Source of the DNA: Spodoptera frugiperda
Taxonomy: Eukaryota; Arthropoda; Insecta; Lepidoptera; Noctuidae
Assembly (NCBI RefSeq): GCF_023101765.2
Contig: NC_064230.1
Coordinates: 1,674,001-1,738,000 of the forward strand
DNA: 64,000 nt
Direction: 5' to 3'
Shown: in pieces, positions 17,636-29,430 of the stretch
Position numbering within the stretch: the first letter of the stretch is position 1
How the letters are laid out: each line of letters starts with the position of its first letter
The notes under the pieces: model-generated
Told to the model about the DNA's origin: nothing
Database searches by the model: none
What the model saw: only the letters and a program-made list of their open reading frames with translations
Translations under genes and position numbers: made by a program

Positions 17636-18055
17636 TTTTTTTGAGGGGGGAAAATCATCCAATGACTATGACTTTTTCCGCCGTGGCTGAGGCGAGAGGG
17701 AGTGTTAGACTCTTACAGACTAAAAATCACCCCGTTCCTACTCCTGTAACCTTAGTATGAGTTTGCTTTACGTTTAAAAAAATTGGAAAAAGATTACTCT
17801 GAAATTAAACAAAAGTATAATTTCGACGCTTTGATTGGCCGGCTCGAATAAACCAACCAATCAAAGCCCGGACGCGGTCTCATTTAGATTATTAATCTTG
17901 AAGATTATTAAACGTAAAGCAAACTCTTACTAAGGGTACTGCTCTGGTGAAGAAACGGGGTGGTTTTTAATCAGTAAGAGTCTGACACTCCCTGTCATCT
18001 CACCCAAGGCGGGAGAACTAATTGGATGATTTACCCCCATCAAAAAAAAGGTACT
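17636..18055. repeat. Inverted SINE-C pair flanking an M4 MITE
   Basis: SINE-C is on the minus strand at 17636-17748. The M4 element (CTTAGTATGAGTTTGCTTTACG and its inverse) is at 17750-17945. SINE-C is on the plus strand at 17945-18055. Together they could fold into a long hairpin just beyond the stop codon of the minus-strand zinc-finger gene. Confidence 0.7.
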
Positions 18056-18091
18056 GCTCTTCGAGTCGGAGCCCCAGACTGTCTGCGACGT

Positions 18092-20692
18092 CTAACTACT
18101 AACTTCAGAAAAATTATCATCAGTCAATTTCTTCTTTCTAACCAAAGGCTTATCCAAATTACTCAACGCCTCAGCTAGCATTTTAGGCAAATTCCTCTCT
18201 TTATATTTATAATACCTATTTTTCATTGGTTCCATGACTTTTTCAATAGGCGTCTTCCCTAATAAATGAGCTAAGGGGTTTGTAGTAACCAATTTCGTCC
18301 CATCCGGTAATTTTATCGTATCACTCTTATTGGTAGGTGCCTTTTTAACCACAGGCTTATCGGCCGCGTTTAAAACTTCATTCACGGTCACAATTTTGTA
18401 ATAAGGCGCTTGGGGATGCAAATGGGCGATCCGAAGATCCTTGTACATTGTCGGGAGTTTCGGTATCACAATTTTATGCGGTATTTGTGTCGATTTTGGC
18501 GTTTCCTCTGTACCTTCAAGCATTATTTCTTCTGCCACTTCTGGTATCGATTCATTTCTCTCCATATCTTCGTTATACGATTGGCTATCGTTGTCTTGAC
18601 TGTCTTCTTGATACGAAACAGCTTGTACTAATCGGATGCTAGCTACCGTCTTCTCAAACTGATTCGGTTTGAATTTAACAGGCATTGCCAACTTCGTACT
18701 TTCTGGTAACGGTTTTAAATTAAACTTGGTCATTTTAATCGACGATTTCTTTTCGACACCACTTACCATTGTCACGGTAACACTATTATCAATTGGACTG
18801 TCCGATCTATTTTCTTCAGGCATAAAATTTTCAATGAATTTCTGAACTGAAAGACCGTCTTCTACTTGCTTTATGTTGGCTACCACGCCTGTGTTCTCAC
18901 AATCCACTTTTTTAATAGTCCGTCTAAATCTTTCTGACATTGGTAGGCTATCTATAATACGTTCACCATTTTTCCTTTTCTCTAACATAGTTTTAAGAGT
19001 ATCAGTGAGTTTTGAGGAGGAGTGTTCATTATTCATGTGTCTAGTCAGTTTTTCTTTACTTCGGAACACTTTAGAGCATTTTATACACTTTTTGTATTCA
19101 TTTTTCGAATGGAGGCTCACATGATGGTTATAATTTTGATACGTATAGCAGTATTTGTTACAAATGGTGCAAGTAAACCGTTTTTTGTTAATCGCCTGCT
19201 GTTTCTTCTTCCAACTGGTAGCTGTTACATTCTGCGCAGGTTCTGTTTTCTTTCTCAGAACTTCTAAAGGTTCATCGTCCGATGATAATATAGTTATGAC
19301 ATTTTGAGTCTTTTTACGGCCTTTTGCGGGCCCTCTTTTACGTTTCCTAGGCACTAAGAGGCCAGTTTCTGTCTGATTGCCTTCCGTTTCAGACATTTCT
19401 GAATTCATGTTCAGAATGGACAAGTTTGTATCATCTGTGGTTTCTGTAACAGTCTCTTTCTCCTTCTCTTCCTCATTCTCATACAGACTCTTAGGAATAA
19501 AAGGGTTTTCCGACTTCTTCTCAGTAAAGAACACGTGATAATTCTCATCAAACTCAACGAATCCAACGCTTTTATGCTCCAGTTTAATATGCAATGTAAA
19601 CTGCTTTCTTATTCTGAATGTTTTGGAACAAATCTTGCAAGTATACGGTTCTATGTCTTTGTGCATTGTAAAATAATGAGCGAACAGCTTCTGCGGATGC
19701 TTAAAAGGCATCTTACAATTTGTGCAAAGATATTTATAAAGATGCAAGTGTGGTTTATGAGTTCTCTCTATATGTTTTTCCAACGCAATCGTACCGACAC
19801 ATTGTTTCCAGCAAAACTTGCACGTTGCCAGCTCAATAGACAACGGATGGTCTTTAGACTGATGTTCGGTTAATTCGTACATCGACGGGTACTGGGTTCC
19901 ACAGGTAAAGCATTTGATAATCTTACAAACTTTCTTATGCTTTGAAAACACCAACGAATTGTAAATAACTTTACAGTCCGGACACTCGACTGGACCGTAC
20001 GGTTTATATTTCTCGCAGACCTTCTCCAAATGCGATTGCAACGCAGCCTTATTCTTGTACACATTGGTACATTTGTGACAAACATAGATCTTACATTTCT
20101 TATTATTCTGAGAATGTGCTATGATATCTTCCAATTCCGTTGTCGTAAAGTGACAACACATACATGTATGAACGGTTGGTTTATGCTGAGACAGTAAAGC
20201 GGTTACTGCCTTGAATTTCAACACAGCAGACAGGTATGGAAGAAGATCCTGTATCACATAACCTTCATCGCTGTCTTCTTGATGAATAAGATCATGTTTC
20301 CGCAAATCCGAGAGGCTCCCGTACCTCTCACTGCATATAGCACAGCTGTATGTGGACTTAGTACCTTGTTTATGCTTCCTCTCATGTAATTTATATTCCT
20401 TCTCGTTCGTAAATGAGCGTAGACAATATAAACAGTAAAATAAGCTAACAAGATGTTTATCGCGAAAATGTTCGGCAAAATCTATCATATCTGTGTAGGT
20501 TTGTGGACAAAAATAACATCCTCGCGATCCAGTACCCCTGTGGACTTGCTCCAGGTGTATTCTCAGGTCTTCGGGGTCCAGGAATTCCGCTTGACAAATC
20601 CTGCATGTTACATCTGAGTCTTCTGCGATGAAATTCAAATTGTCCTCCTCGACAATCTCCACTACTTCCTCGTGATGCTCGTCGCTAGACAT
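18092..20692 (-). CDS. C2H2 zinc-finger protein with 13 fingers, single coding exon, 866 aa
   Basis: An uninterrupted frame runs from ATG (20690-20692, MSSDEHHEEVVEIV) to the stop at 18092. The acidic N-terminus is followed by 11 fingers over about residues 30-380 (CRICQAEFLDPEDLRIHLEQ type, first at about 30-51) and two more at about 510-570 (CTICNKYCYTYQNYNHH and CIKCSKVFRSKEKLTRH). Fingers 5 to 7 end in Cys instead of the last His. A basic NLS-like block (RKRKRGPAKGRKK) precedes the last pair. The C-terminal third is long, polar and without fingers. C2H2 proteins usually bind DNA and sometimes RNA in the nucleus; no specific orthologue is recognised. There is no N-terminal ZAD-like zinc domain of the four-Cys type. 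The coding region has no repeats in it, unlike its surroundings. Confidence 0.9.
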   Translation of the reverse strand: MSSDEHHEEVVEIVEEDNLNFIAEDSDVTCRICQAEFLDPEDLRIHLEQVHRGTGSRGCYFCPQTYTDMIDFAEHFRDKHLVSLFYCLYCLRSFTNEKEYKLHERKHKQGTKSTYSCAICSERYGSLSDLRKHDLIHQEDSDEGYVIQDLLPYLSAVLKFKAVTALLSQHKPTVHTCMCCHFTTTELEDIIAHSQNNKKCKIYVCHKCTNVYKNKAALQSHLEKVCEKYKPYGPVECPDCKVIYNSLVFSKHKKVCKIIKCFTCGTQYPSMYELTEHQSKDHPLSIELATCKFCWKQCVGTIALEKHIERTHKPHLHLYKYLCTNCKMPFKHPQKLFAHYFTMHKDIEPYTCKICSKTFRIRKQFTLHIKLEHKSVGFVEFDENYHVFFTEKKSENPFIPKSLYENEEEKEKETVTETTDDTNLSILNMNSEMSETEGNQTETGLLVPRKRKRGPAKGRKKTQNVITILSSDDEPLEVLRKKTEPAQNVTATSWKKKQQAINKKRFTCTICNKYCYTYQNYNHHVSLHSKNEYKKCIKCSKVFRSKEKLTRHMNNEHSSSKLTDTLKTMLEKRKNGERIIDSLPMSERFRRTIKKVDCENTGVVANIKQVEDGLSVQKFIENFMPEENRSDSPIDNSVTVTMVSGVEKKSSIKMTKFNLKPLPESTKLAMPVKFKPNQFEKTVASIRLVQAVSYQEDSQDNDSQSYNEDMERNESIPEVAEEIMLEGTEETPKSTQIPHKIVIPKLPTMYKDLRIAHLHPQAPYYKIVTVNEVLNAADKPVVKKAPTNKSDTIKLPDGTKLVTTNPLAHLLGKTPIEKVMEPMKNRYYKYKERNLPKMLAEALSNLDKPLVRKKKLTDDNFSEVSS

Positions 20693-21022
20693 TTTAGCGA
20701 TTTCGAATGCAATTTATAAAGTATTTTGTGCACAATTATTAGATTAGCATTTTTGATTTTGTGCTCTCGAGATCGACGAAAATAATCAAACCGAAAACAA
20801 GCAAAATTGACAGATACGCATTGACATTTGTTTTTTTAAATCATAGTGCTGTCATCATAGCGCTTATATTTTAGTAACAGTTTTAGTCGATTTGTTCGGT
20901 TCGAAAAATGATAAATATTAAATACATAGTTAATGTTAAAAATAATTAGAACTGTAATGCAACTAAATCTTGAAGAAGTCTTCTTAACTCAAATTACATA
21001 AAAACAAGAAAATGTTGAACTT

Positions 21023-24000
21023 TTAGAACTCATTTACTCTTGCATTTATTGCAGAATTTAAAGTACTCCAAGCAGGTTTCTCGACATTTGCTATCAGGGA
21101 ATTCATCCAAATGATCTAAAAGATAAAATATTACTAAATAGGCACTTAGTTTTATGTAGATCCCAGTTTAATAAACCCGGCCGTGAAAATTTAGTTACTG
21201 TTATAATGATGTTCCTATGAGGGTTTGCTATAAAATAATCTCCACATCTAACAAATATATTTAACTCTGTCTTTGTCTATTTTACACTTGTATTCATGTG
21301 GAAGGACTAATTATATTATATGAAATTCTTTGCCGGAGTCTGTGTTTCCTGAAGGGTATAACTTGGGTATCTTCAAAGCTCGAGTGAATAGGTTGCTTAT
21401 GGGCAGACGTACTCCATCGTAGGCCGCATCATCACTTACCATCAGGCGACATAGCGACCAAATGACGATGCATTAATAAAAAAATATAGAATAAAAATGG
21501 CACAAATTAGTAATCTCCAAACATTAAAAGGAAGTCTTAAAATTAAAATAAAACATACACAATAAAAAAACTTATCTTAGAACACAATTAATTTGTATTA
21601 TCAACACAGTACCAAAGATAAAAGATTACAATAATAAAAGCAAGCGTGCGTTGGTCCGATGTTTATCTAGTTAGGTTGTAAAATTCTAAAAATACGCCAC
21701 TGTTATCTATTATATAAAGTTACTATGTGGTGACATCAGTATCCTTAGTACGAGTTTGCTTTATTCTTATTATTTAAAATTCACTAAATTTACATTTTTA
21801 AATAGTACAACATACAAAATAAAATAATATTTAAAAATATAAAAATAGGAGCCGACCAGTAGCGGGAGCATGGTCCAAGCTACCGGTAGTTAGGGCTCCA
21901 GAGACAGAAACCTCCTCACAATACGTGCCGTTTCGAGGAGTACTGCCTTCTGCATCAGGCCCTTGATCCATTCGCCCAACCCCAGCCTCCTAAGGTGATT
22001 GTCGTTATTCTTATTTATTTTTATTATAAGCCGTGGTCGTCCCACTGCAGGGCAAAGGCCTCCCTACCCTCCTACCACTCCTCTCTGTGCAGAGCTTTCT
22101 GCGGTCAATCCTTATCGTCGGAGCTGCGGACTACCTAGCGGGTTACCGGGGCTTCGGCTCAAAGCAGGAGAAGGAACGGGGTGGTTTTTAGTCAGTAAGA
22201 GTCTGACACTCCCTCTCGCCTCACCCAAGGCTGGAGAAGTCATTGGATGATTTTCCCCCTCAAAAAAAAGGTGTCAAGTTCGTCCCGCCATCTCCTTTTG
22301 GGCCTGCCGCGACGTCTGTTGATGCTGCTTTACGTTGAACGAAAACGAAACGAAACTGCGTTTGGCGCTTCTGATTGGCCGGTGTGAATAAACCAACCAA
22401 TCAAAGCGCCGAACTAAACGCGCTGTTATGTCGATCTCGTTAAAGGTAAAACAAACTTGTACTAAGCCCTCTAAGTAGCTGTAGAATACATTTATCACAA
22501 ACTTGTTCAACCTCGGGTGTGGTAAACCGAATAAAGTCCGATTTACACTTCAATAAGTCTGCGGGTTTGCGGACGGCGAGTAACCGAGAGACCGCCCGAC
22601 CAGAACCAGACCCATACCTACGTGCGGCGCGTCACGTTTCGCACTCGCCTCAAAGAGCCATCAGGCTATCACAGATGGGACCCAATATTACTGATGCTTT
22701 ATCCGGAGCTGCGGACTGCCTAGCGAGTTACCGGAACTCCGGCTCGAAAAGCAGGAGTAGGAACGGGGTGATTTTTAATCAGTAAGAGTCTGACACTCAC
22801 TGTCCCCTCGCTCTAAGCGCAAACACTTGAATAAGTAGCGAGTTAAGACTCTAGATAGTTTTGTCATAAGTAGTAAGTTGTAAATAGCAGCCAAACGAGT
22901 GGAATGTTGTTTTATTCCAGAAAATGGGTTACTTAACCGCAATTTAAGTGCTACATAATGAGAAAGAGCATGACAATTGTGCGTATAATTTGTATAAAAC
23001 TCGCACATAAAACTAATAAAACTTAATAAACATAAAATTATAACAGAATAACTGTCCAAACAATGATAATTTAACCTAATTACAACAAAACTATTGGCAT
23101 TACCATTAAAAAACGATTAACGACGACTAAAACAAGACTTCTACATTAAAAACTAATAGAATATGCACTAAAATGTCAAAAGACAAGTTTAAAAACAAGA
23201 ATTGCTTCAACAATGTTGTTACTAACTCATTAAAAATGAAAATAAACAATGTCAATGCAATATTTAACTAGCAATTGTTATAGAAATGAGTCATTTGTAA
23301 ATAATACTTGAAACAAGGACATTTATAACAAATAATATGGTTAATTATTATGACGTACATAATGGGATTATTTTTCACATTAATAATACCTAGTTCATTA
23401 CACGTAGCTAGAAATGACGCAGTGAATATAATCTGTGCTTTGAAATTGTGGGGAGATGTAGTTTTTAGGCTGGTAATGTTGGTGGGGCAGAGATTTTCAT
23501 ATTTTTTTTGAGTATAATATTTTAGTACTAGACAAGTTTTTTTATACTAAAAAATATTAGAAAAAAATTACTTTATATTAATAAAATAACTAAATAACAA
23601 CAATCTTCAAATACTACACTACTTATAATATCTAAGTTACACTATTTGTTAGCGAACTCAAATAAAATAATGAGTTAGATAAAATTTCATCAATTTCAAG
23701 ATTGTTTTTCCGATTTAAGCTGCATTGTGTTTCCGAGTTAACAATACATAATAGTATTAGGATTCTTAGTTCTTAGAAATGCAATGTTTTCCTTACAGTA
23801 AAAATACAGCAGCGGTTAATTGGAAGAATCCGATTGCTTAATTTGAAATTCTCCGGTAGTAACAATCACAAAATAAATATACACTAGCTGATTTCAAAAG
23901 TATGCTCAAATCATGAGAAATCTATACTTTACTATAATTTAGTTTTTTAAAATTTAATTCTATGGATATCCATAAAAAGCGATATAATACATATTATTTT

Positions 24001-24128
24001 AAAATGTTAATAAAAAAAAATTAATAGTGCAAATTACCCACAAAAAGTGTAAAATTCAATTACCTGACCACCCAGCATCTGCCGCATCGGATCACGTTTG
24101 AAACGTCAAAAAAATTCTTGTCTGTCAT
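21023..24128 (-). CDS. Possible small three-exon gene, about 68 aa (weak)
   Basis: A model with canonical sites on the minus strand joins 24064-24128 (ATG, MTDKNFFDVSNVIRCGRCWV), 21199-21247 and 21023-21115. The frame stays open to a TAA at 21023-21025. The last exon is also open in a second frame (HLDEFPDSKCRETCLEYF, then CNKCKSK, stop at 21030), which looks more protein-like but does not join in phase. The start lies close to the possible 5' exon of the plus-strand gene, suggesting a shared promoter. I do not recognise the protein. Chance open frames cannot be excluded at this size. Confidence 0.25.
21325..21480 (+). repeat. LINE 3' end fragment
   Basis: TTGCCGGAGTCTGTGTTTCC through CTTACCATCAGGCGACATAG matches the LINE tail at 8900-9030. 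Confidence 0.75.
22010..22475 (+). repeat. LINE tail piece, SINE-C copy and M4 MITE in a row
   Basis: GCCGTGGTCGTCCCACTGCA at 22030 is a reverse LINE tail. SINE-C spans 22120-22272 (plus strand, CCCCCTC plus A-run). M4 spans about 22315-22472 (TGCTTTACGTTGAACG, GATTGGCCGG, then AAACAAACTTGTACTAAG). Confidence 0.65.
22600..22806 (+). repeat. SINE-C copy with extended head
   Basis: CCCGACCAGAACCAGACCCA and CTCAAAGAGCCATCAGGC precede GGAGCTGCGGACTGCC. The same extended head is seen in reverse at 57040-57165. Confidence 0.65.
22807..24063. other. AT-rich stretch without recognisable gene
   Basis: No repeat of the window's families and no convincing exon is seen. It is the first intron of the weak minus-strand model, if that gene is real. 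Confidence 0.4.
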
Positions 24129-24216
24129 GTCACCACAGGCTGTCAGTTTATGCCCGTACTAAATCAAAAATAATTCGGCCGCAACACGCTGCCATGCACA
24201 AAATCAAGACTTTCAG
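24129..24216 (+). other. Possible 5' untranslated exon of the zinc-finger gene at 30249
   Basis: A GC-richer segment ends ACTTTCAG followed by GTAAAT, a good donor. An acceptor with TTAATTCCAG lies at 30028, upstream of the zinc-finger start codon. Spliced together they would give an 8-codon upstream ORF starting at the ATG in GCCATGCAC. The start of the exon is not defined. Confidence 0.35.
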
Positions 24217-25338
24217 GTAAATACAATCATTATTTACATATTTACTATAAAATTTTAACATAAAAACGTAATTTCAACATAGTTGCTTCATCACCATAAC
24301 CTTAAAATTTTTTGTTTTTTTTTGTCAATGTTTTTTAATTGTGGGTCAGCGATGTTTGGGTAACGGTACCCGAAAAGTTTTTACAACTATTTTGTTTGTT
24401 TGTTGAATTAACTGTTTTATGTAAAATGTGTTTATTTTAAGTAGTTATGTGTTATAATGATGTAGGTAGGTGTAGGTACTTGGCACAATCACGACTTTGT
24501 TATATAGTAAATAACTTAGTGTTGTATTATCTGTGGTCTTTTTACGAAGAGAACAATAAGTAATATATTTTTTTTTAATTCATCTGCGCTTCTTTGTTAC
24601 TACAAAGTATTATTTTATTTATTTAAAAGTTTTCCACTTATAAACCAATGAAAGTGATATTCAGAATGTTCCTGTGAATTTTAAATTAACATATTCATGG
24701 CAATAGCCATGTTGTAAATTATTTATAATACCTATGGTGTTAGATTCATAATTCATATGATATTTTATAACCAAATAGCATGGAGGTTTTATACAAGGCA
24801 TAATAGAATGTTGCCTTTGCCATGCCAACATAGAATTTTAAAACTATATTGTCCATGTGAATTTTAAATATGGCTTCTTTCATTTATAAAATTCTATTTC
24901 TTAGAATTTAATAATGAATTTTGCACCATGATATGATGATACAAACAATAGTTATCATATTTATTGTTAATATTTTATCTGATATCTTATATTTCCACTG
25001 AATTTAATTACCTCATAGTCATTTTCTATAATTCACAAATTCTATAATAACTTATTTCTTTAGGTGGTAATGATGTTTGATAATGACTCATACTAGCTAT
25101 TATTAGACGATGAGGTCACTCACATTAGATTGCCAATGTTTATAAACATTGTTTTGTTATGTTTTCGTTATTGTTAAATACTTGGTAGCCTTATATTAGG
25201 ATCGGAGAATCAAAGTAACAACATAGCTATTGTCTATGAAGTAATCTTAACGCATTAGTCAACAGTACTCTCTCACAGGTTGTAGATACTGAGACAACTA
25301 CTTTTTTTCGTACATTGCCTACAGGCATTTTTTTTTAT
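24217..25338. other. AT-rich intron or intergenic stretch
   Basis: No gene, RNA or known repeat family is visible. Confidence 0.4.
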
Positions 25339-25532
25339 AAAAACATTGCCCAAATTAGGATTTTCTCCTATGTCATGGGTGCGTTTACAAACATACAAGT
25401 TCACATACACACGACACCCAGACCCGGAACAACAATTTGTGAATCACACAAAGAGTTGCTACGTGCGGGAATCGAACCTGCTACCCGTAGCGTCGCAGCC
25501 AGTTGCCCAGCCACCGCACTAACTGTGCAGTT
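25339..25532 (-). repeat. SINE-A copy
   Basis: It runs from AAACATTGCCCAAATTAGGA to CCGCACTAACTGTGCAG on the plus strand, with a B-box-like GGGAATCGAACCTGC in reverse. Older than the other copies by eye. Confidence 0.7.
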
Positions 25533-25837
25533 GATAGCAGTACATAGTGGCAATTAGGGTTGCCAGATCCAGACCAATCATTTCATGGACATTTCTAGGG
25601 CCACAAACGCAATTTGAGTTTTGGTGTCCCATCCGAGACTAAACTATGAATGTAGCAATTAAGAAGATACCTAGAACTATTGGTTGATGAAAAAAGTGTA
25701 GCGAGCAGCTCACCCATCCCTCTTTGCGAGCAGGTTACAGCATTTGGTTTGACTTTTGCAGCCATAATATTATATTGTATTTTTGTCAAAAACTAGTATT
25801 TTTCATTCCGGGACAGACTAGAACCCTAAGTGTCATA

Positions 25838-25995
25838 GTGTTCTGGAGCTGCGGACTACCTAGCGGGTTTACCGGTTCTCCGGCTCGAAAAGCATGAGAA
25901 AGAACGGGGTGGTTTTTAGTCAGTAAGAGTCTGACACTCGCTCCCCCTCGCCCACGGCAGGAGTAGTCATAGCACGAATTTCCCCCTCAAAAAAA
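25838..25995 (+). repeat. SINE-C copy
   Basis: GGAGCTGCGGACTACCTAGC to TCCCCCTCAAAAAAACC. Confidence 0.75.
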
Positions 25996-26329
25996 CCCAA
26001 GTTACGTTATGTTTATTTCATAAAATGGAAAACTAATTCCTTTGAGGGAAAGTTCTTGAAATAACTCCGTACTGAAGCTATTCAGGCTGGCGTGGGCGAT
26101 AGTATTGTATTTTTACTTCGAGTGGGCGAAGGCGAGACACCTACGCCCTGACATTTTCTCCTACTAAGTAACTATGTTGATATTTGATATAGCCAATAAA
26201 ATATCGTACTTTTTATGGCTTTTTTTACTGTCGGAGAGCCATGATTCGGCACTCCAGCAATGCACTGCTAAAGTCAAAAAAGTCAAAATTATTTATTTCA
26301 AATAGACCAGGAAGGTACTTTTGAACGTC

Positions 26330-27300
26330 AAAGCAAAGCCTGGTTTTCGAGCCGGAGCCCCGGTAACCCGACAATCGGTCCGCAGCTCCTCAAAAAAATT
26401 TTGTTAAAATTTCATTTCGACTTTTCAATGCAAATAATTATTCCAAAATAATAACAACCACAATCAAACATTTATTTGATGATTTACTTAATTTTTCCAG
26501 CCAATTTCTGTTTGACGTAAATATCTGATGACGTCATAATCACTTTTGACGTTTCGATAAAAGTATTGAATTTGACTAGTAGGAAACTAGCCTATTTCAA
26601 TCGACTGAAAAAGGTTCTGGTTTATCAGATAACGCTTTTTTGCGAGAGAAATCATCCAATGACTTCTGCCTCTCCTGCCTTGGGTGAATCGAGAGGGAGT
26701 ATCAGACTCTTACTGACTAAAAACCACCCCGTTCCTTCTCCTGCTTTTCGAGTCTGAGACCTGGTAACCCGCTAACTAGTTCGCAGCTCCTCAAAAATAA
26801 CACATTTCGACTTTTCAATACAATTAATTCACACCCACAGTCAAAGATTTGATGATCTACTTAATTTTATAAATATTCTTGGTAGCAAATTTTCTTGAAA
26901 TATGTCTGCTATTTGACGTAAAAATACGATGACGTCATAATCACTTTTGACGTTTTGATAAAAGTATTGAATTTGACTAGTAGCAGGAAATTAGCCAATT
27001 ATGATCGACTGAAAATGATTCTGGTGTATCGGAGAGCGTTTTTTTTTGAGAGAGGAAAGTCATTAATTAACTTCTCCCGCCTTGGGCGAGGCGAGAGGGA
27101 ATGTCTTCCTCTTACTGACTTAAAACCACCCCTCCTACTCCTGCTTTTCGAGCCTAAGCCTCGGTAAACCCGCTAGGTAATCCTTAGCTTCGGAATCTTA
27201 TAGGGCCTAACTATAGGAAATTTTTCAGCAATTCATATCCAATACAATTTTCGAGCCGGAGCCCCGGTAAACCCGCTAGGTAGTCTGCAGCTCCAGGGGC
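26330..27300. repeat. Alternating M7 arms and minus-strand SINE-C copies
   Basis: Two units follow each other. M7 arms (TTTGACGTAAA, GATGACGTCATAATCAC, AAAAGTATTGAATTTGACTA) are at about 26400-26600 and 26800-27010. Each is followed by a SINE-C in reverse at 26640-26790 and 27045-27200. A third SINE-C head fragment is at 27250-27298. The M7-SINE-C order in both suggests a duplication of about 400 bp, or one composite element. Confidence 0.6.
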
Positions 27301-27305
27301 TGATC

Positions 27306-27408
27306 AGTGCAAGAGGGACGGAGCTATACAACCTACATAGCTCCGTCCCTCTCGCACTGCTCAGTGATCGACCATTCTGACACAATTGTAATAGCAGACT
27401 AAGGCCCC
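27306..27408 (+). mobile_element. 103-bp hairpin element, copy 3
   Basis: Identical to copy 1. Its flanks join as GATC plus AGGTATCA, like the GGATCAGGCATCAG of complete SINE-C, so the insert again lies between C and AGG. Confidence 0.75.
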
Positions 27409-27716
27409 AGGTATCAAAAAGCGCTGCGGCTCTGTTTATTAATGCCAACAAATACTGCATTAATAAGCAATTTTCCTCCTAGTAAACAAATATTGAATGC
27501 TAAATATAAATTATGCATTTGCCCATAATTATTGTAGTCGTGCAGGAAACTGTATGACTATATCATACAAGGTTTATCTTTGACTCTGCTCGTGGACAGG
27601 TGTGTTTGAAGCGTCCAGTAATATGGCTGTCCTTTGACGTACAGACAGACAGACAGACACGGCTTTCCATATAATGGCGATAGAGTAGCAATTATCATAC
27701 ACCGACTAATGAAATT

Positions 27717-27993
27717 CAAGTGTGGGAGAGCCATGCTTCGGCACTGCTGGGCCGTCTCGACCGGAGTAATACCACGGCCGAGGCGAAACCGACGTGAAAC
27801 AACGCCAGAGGCCCAATTACCCCCTTCCCAATCTTCCCAATCCCCGATTCCCCAACAACCCTTAACTTCCTAACCCCCAAAAGACCTGCAACGCACTTGT
27901 AACGCCTCTGGTGTTTCAAGTGTCCATGGGCGGCGGCGATTACTTACCATCAGGTGATCCGTCTGCTCGTTTACCGGCTTATACTATAATGGC
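27717..27993 (+). repeat. SINE-B copy
   Basis: Nearly full length: GTGTGGGAGAGCCATGCTTC to CAGGTGATCCGTCTGCTCG and CCGGCTTATACTATAA. Confidence 0.8.
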
Positions 27994-28282
27994 AAACACT
28001 CTGTAGAAGAGACTCATAGTCCAGCATTGGACTGTTGATTTAGTGCCAAATCTAATCATTTACCATTTTTGCCTTATTTGAACACCATAATATGGGTAAA
28101 CTTTAGTATTTGTACTGTACAGGTTTATAAGGAAAACAACAGTGCTAGCTGGCTATAAAGCTATACATTTTCCTTCTACAGTATTGAATAATATATCGTT
28201 TATATGAGTAACATACATACATACATATCGTCACGCCTTTAATCCCCGAAGTGGTTGGCAGAGGTGCACATTATGCCACGTA

Positions 28283-28545
28283 ATGCCACTGTATAGGCTT
28301 GGGGTTAGGAATTTAAGGGTTGTTGGGGAATCAGAGATTGGGAACATTGGGAAGAGGATAATTCTGCCTTCGGTAACCTCACTCCCACAACGGCAAGCGT
28401 TATTTCACGTCGGTTTTCTGCTCAGACGTGGTATCACTCACTCCGGTCGAGCCGGCCCATTCGTGCCGAAGCATGACTCTCTCACACTATGTTTGTAAAC
28501 GCACCCACGACGCAGGAGAATCTATAGTGTAGGGCAACGTTTAAA
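28283..28545. repeat. SINE-B copy (minus) followed by a SINE-A 3' end (plus)
   Basis: SINE-B at 28283-28490 lacks its 3' part. SINE-A at 28488-28545 begins at GTTTGTAAACGCACCCACGA, so one retroposon landed next to another. Confidence 0.65.
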
Positions 28546-28904
28546 ACATCTTCCTATCGCACAAAAATAGGTATTCTCGAAATTTCTATGGGTATAGAAT
28601 AAAAAACGTATTTTTTATTCGGAGTCAACTGTTCTAAATATGATAATACTTGTTACCTGCCTTATTATTATGGGAATATAGATCAATATCATTTGAATTA
28701 TTCATTCCGGGATTTTTTTTATAGATTATTTTATCACAACATTTCTGTTTCTCGAAAGAATACGCAACGGCGCATATATTGAATGGAAAAACTATTTTGT
28801 CGTGTGGACATAAAGACAGTCTTTTTTATGATATAAGCCGGTAAACGAGTAGTACCTTTACCATGAGTTTAAAGCTATAGTATTTGTAGATAGTCGCTAG
28901 TGGC

Positions 28905-29030
28905 TCCGGCTCGAAAAGCAGGAGCTGGAACGGGATGGTGTTTAGTCAGTAAGAGTCTGACACTCCCTCTAGCCTCGCCCAAGACGGGAGAAGTCATTGG
29001 AGGATTTTCCCCGCTCAAAAAAAAAAAAAA
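28905..29030 (+). repeat. SINE-C fragment with long A-tail
   Basis: GGCTCCGGCTCGAAAAGCAG to CCCCGCTC and a run of about 17 A. The long intact A-run suggests recent insertion. Confidence 0.75.
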
Positions 29031-29187
29031 AAAGATAGTCGCTAGTGACAACGTTCACTTTTTGTACGGCAAATTTTAGTTCTACAGGTGACCGGTAGAG
29101 GCGTTGTAAAATTTGCCATATAAAAATGTTCGTTGTCGATAGCGACTATCGATAAATACTATTGCTTCAAACTCTTGGAAGAGGTAC

Positions 29188-29332
29188 TGATGGATCACCC
29201 GATGGTAAGCAATCGCCGCCGCCCATGGACACGAAATACACCGATATCTAGGGTTGTTGGACAATTGGGGATTAGGAAGATTGGGGAGGGGGTGATTGGG
29301 TCTCCTGTAACTGGCTTTCCCACACTTAAATT
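29188..29332 (-). repeat. SINE-B fragment with internal deletion
   Basis: CACCCGATGGTAAGCAATCG is followed directly by TAGGGTTGTTGGACAATTGG. Confidence 0.65.
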
Positions 29333-29430
29333 AAATAAATATTATCCACGTACCTTTGTTGCTGGGTATTTTTTTATTGTGCCACCATTTTATTTATCTT
29401 GTGGTATTTCCAGATTTAAATCTTGTATTT

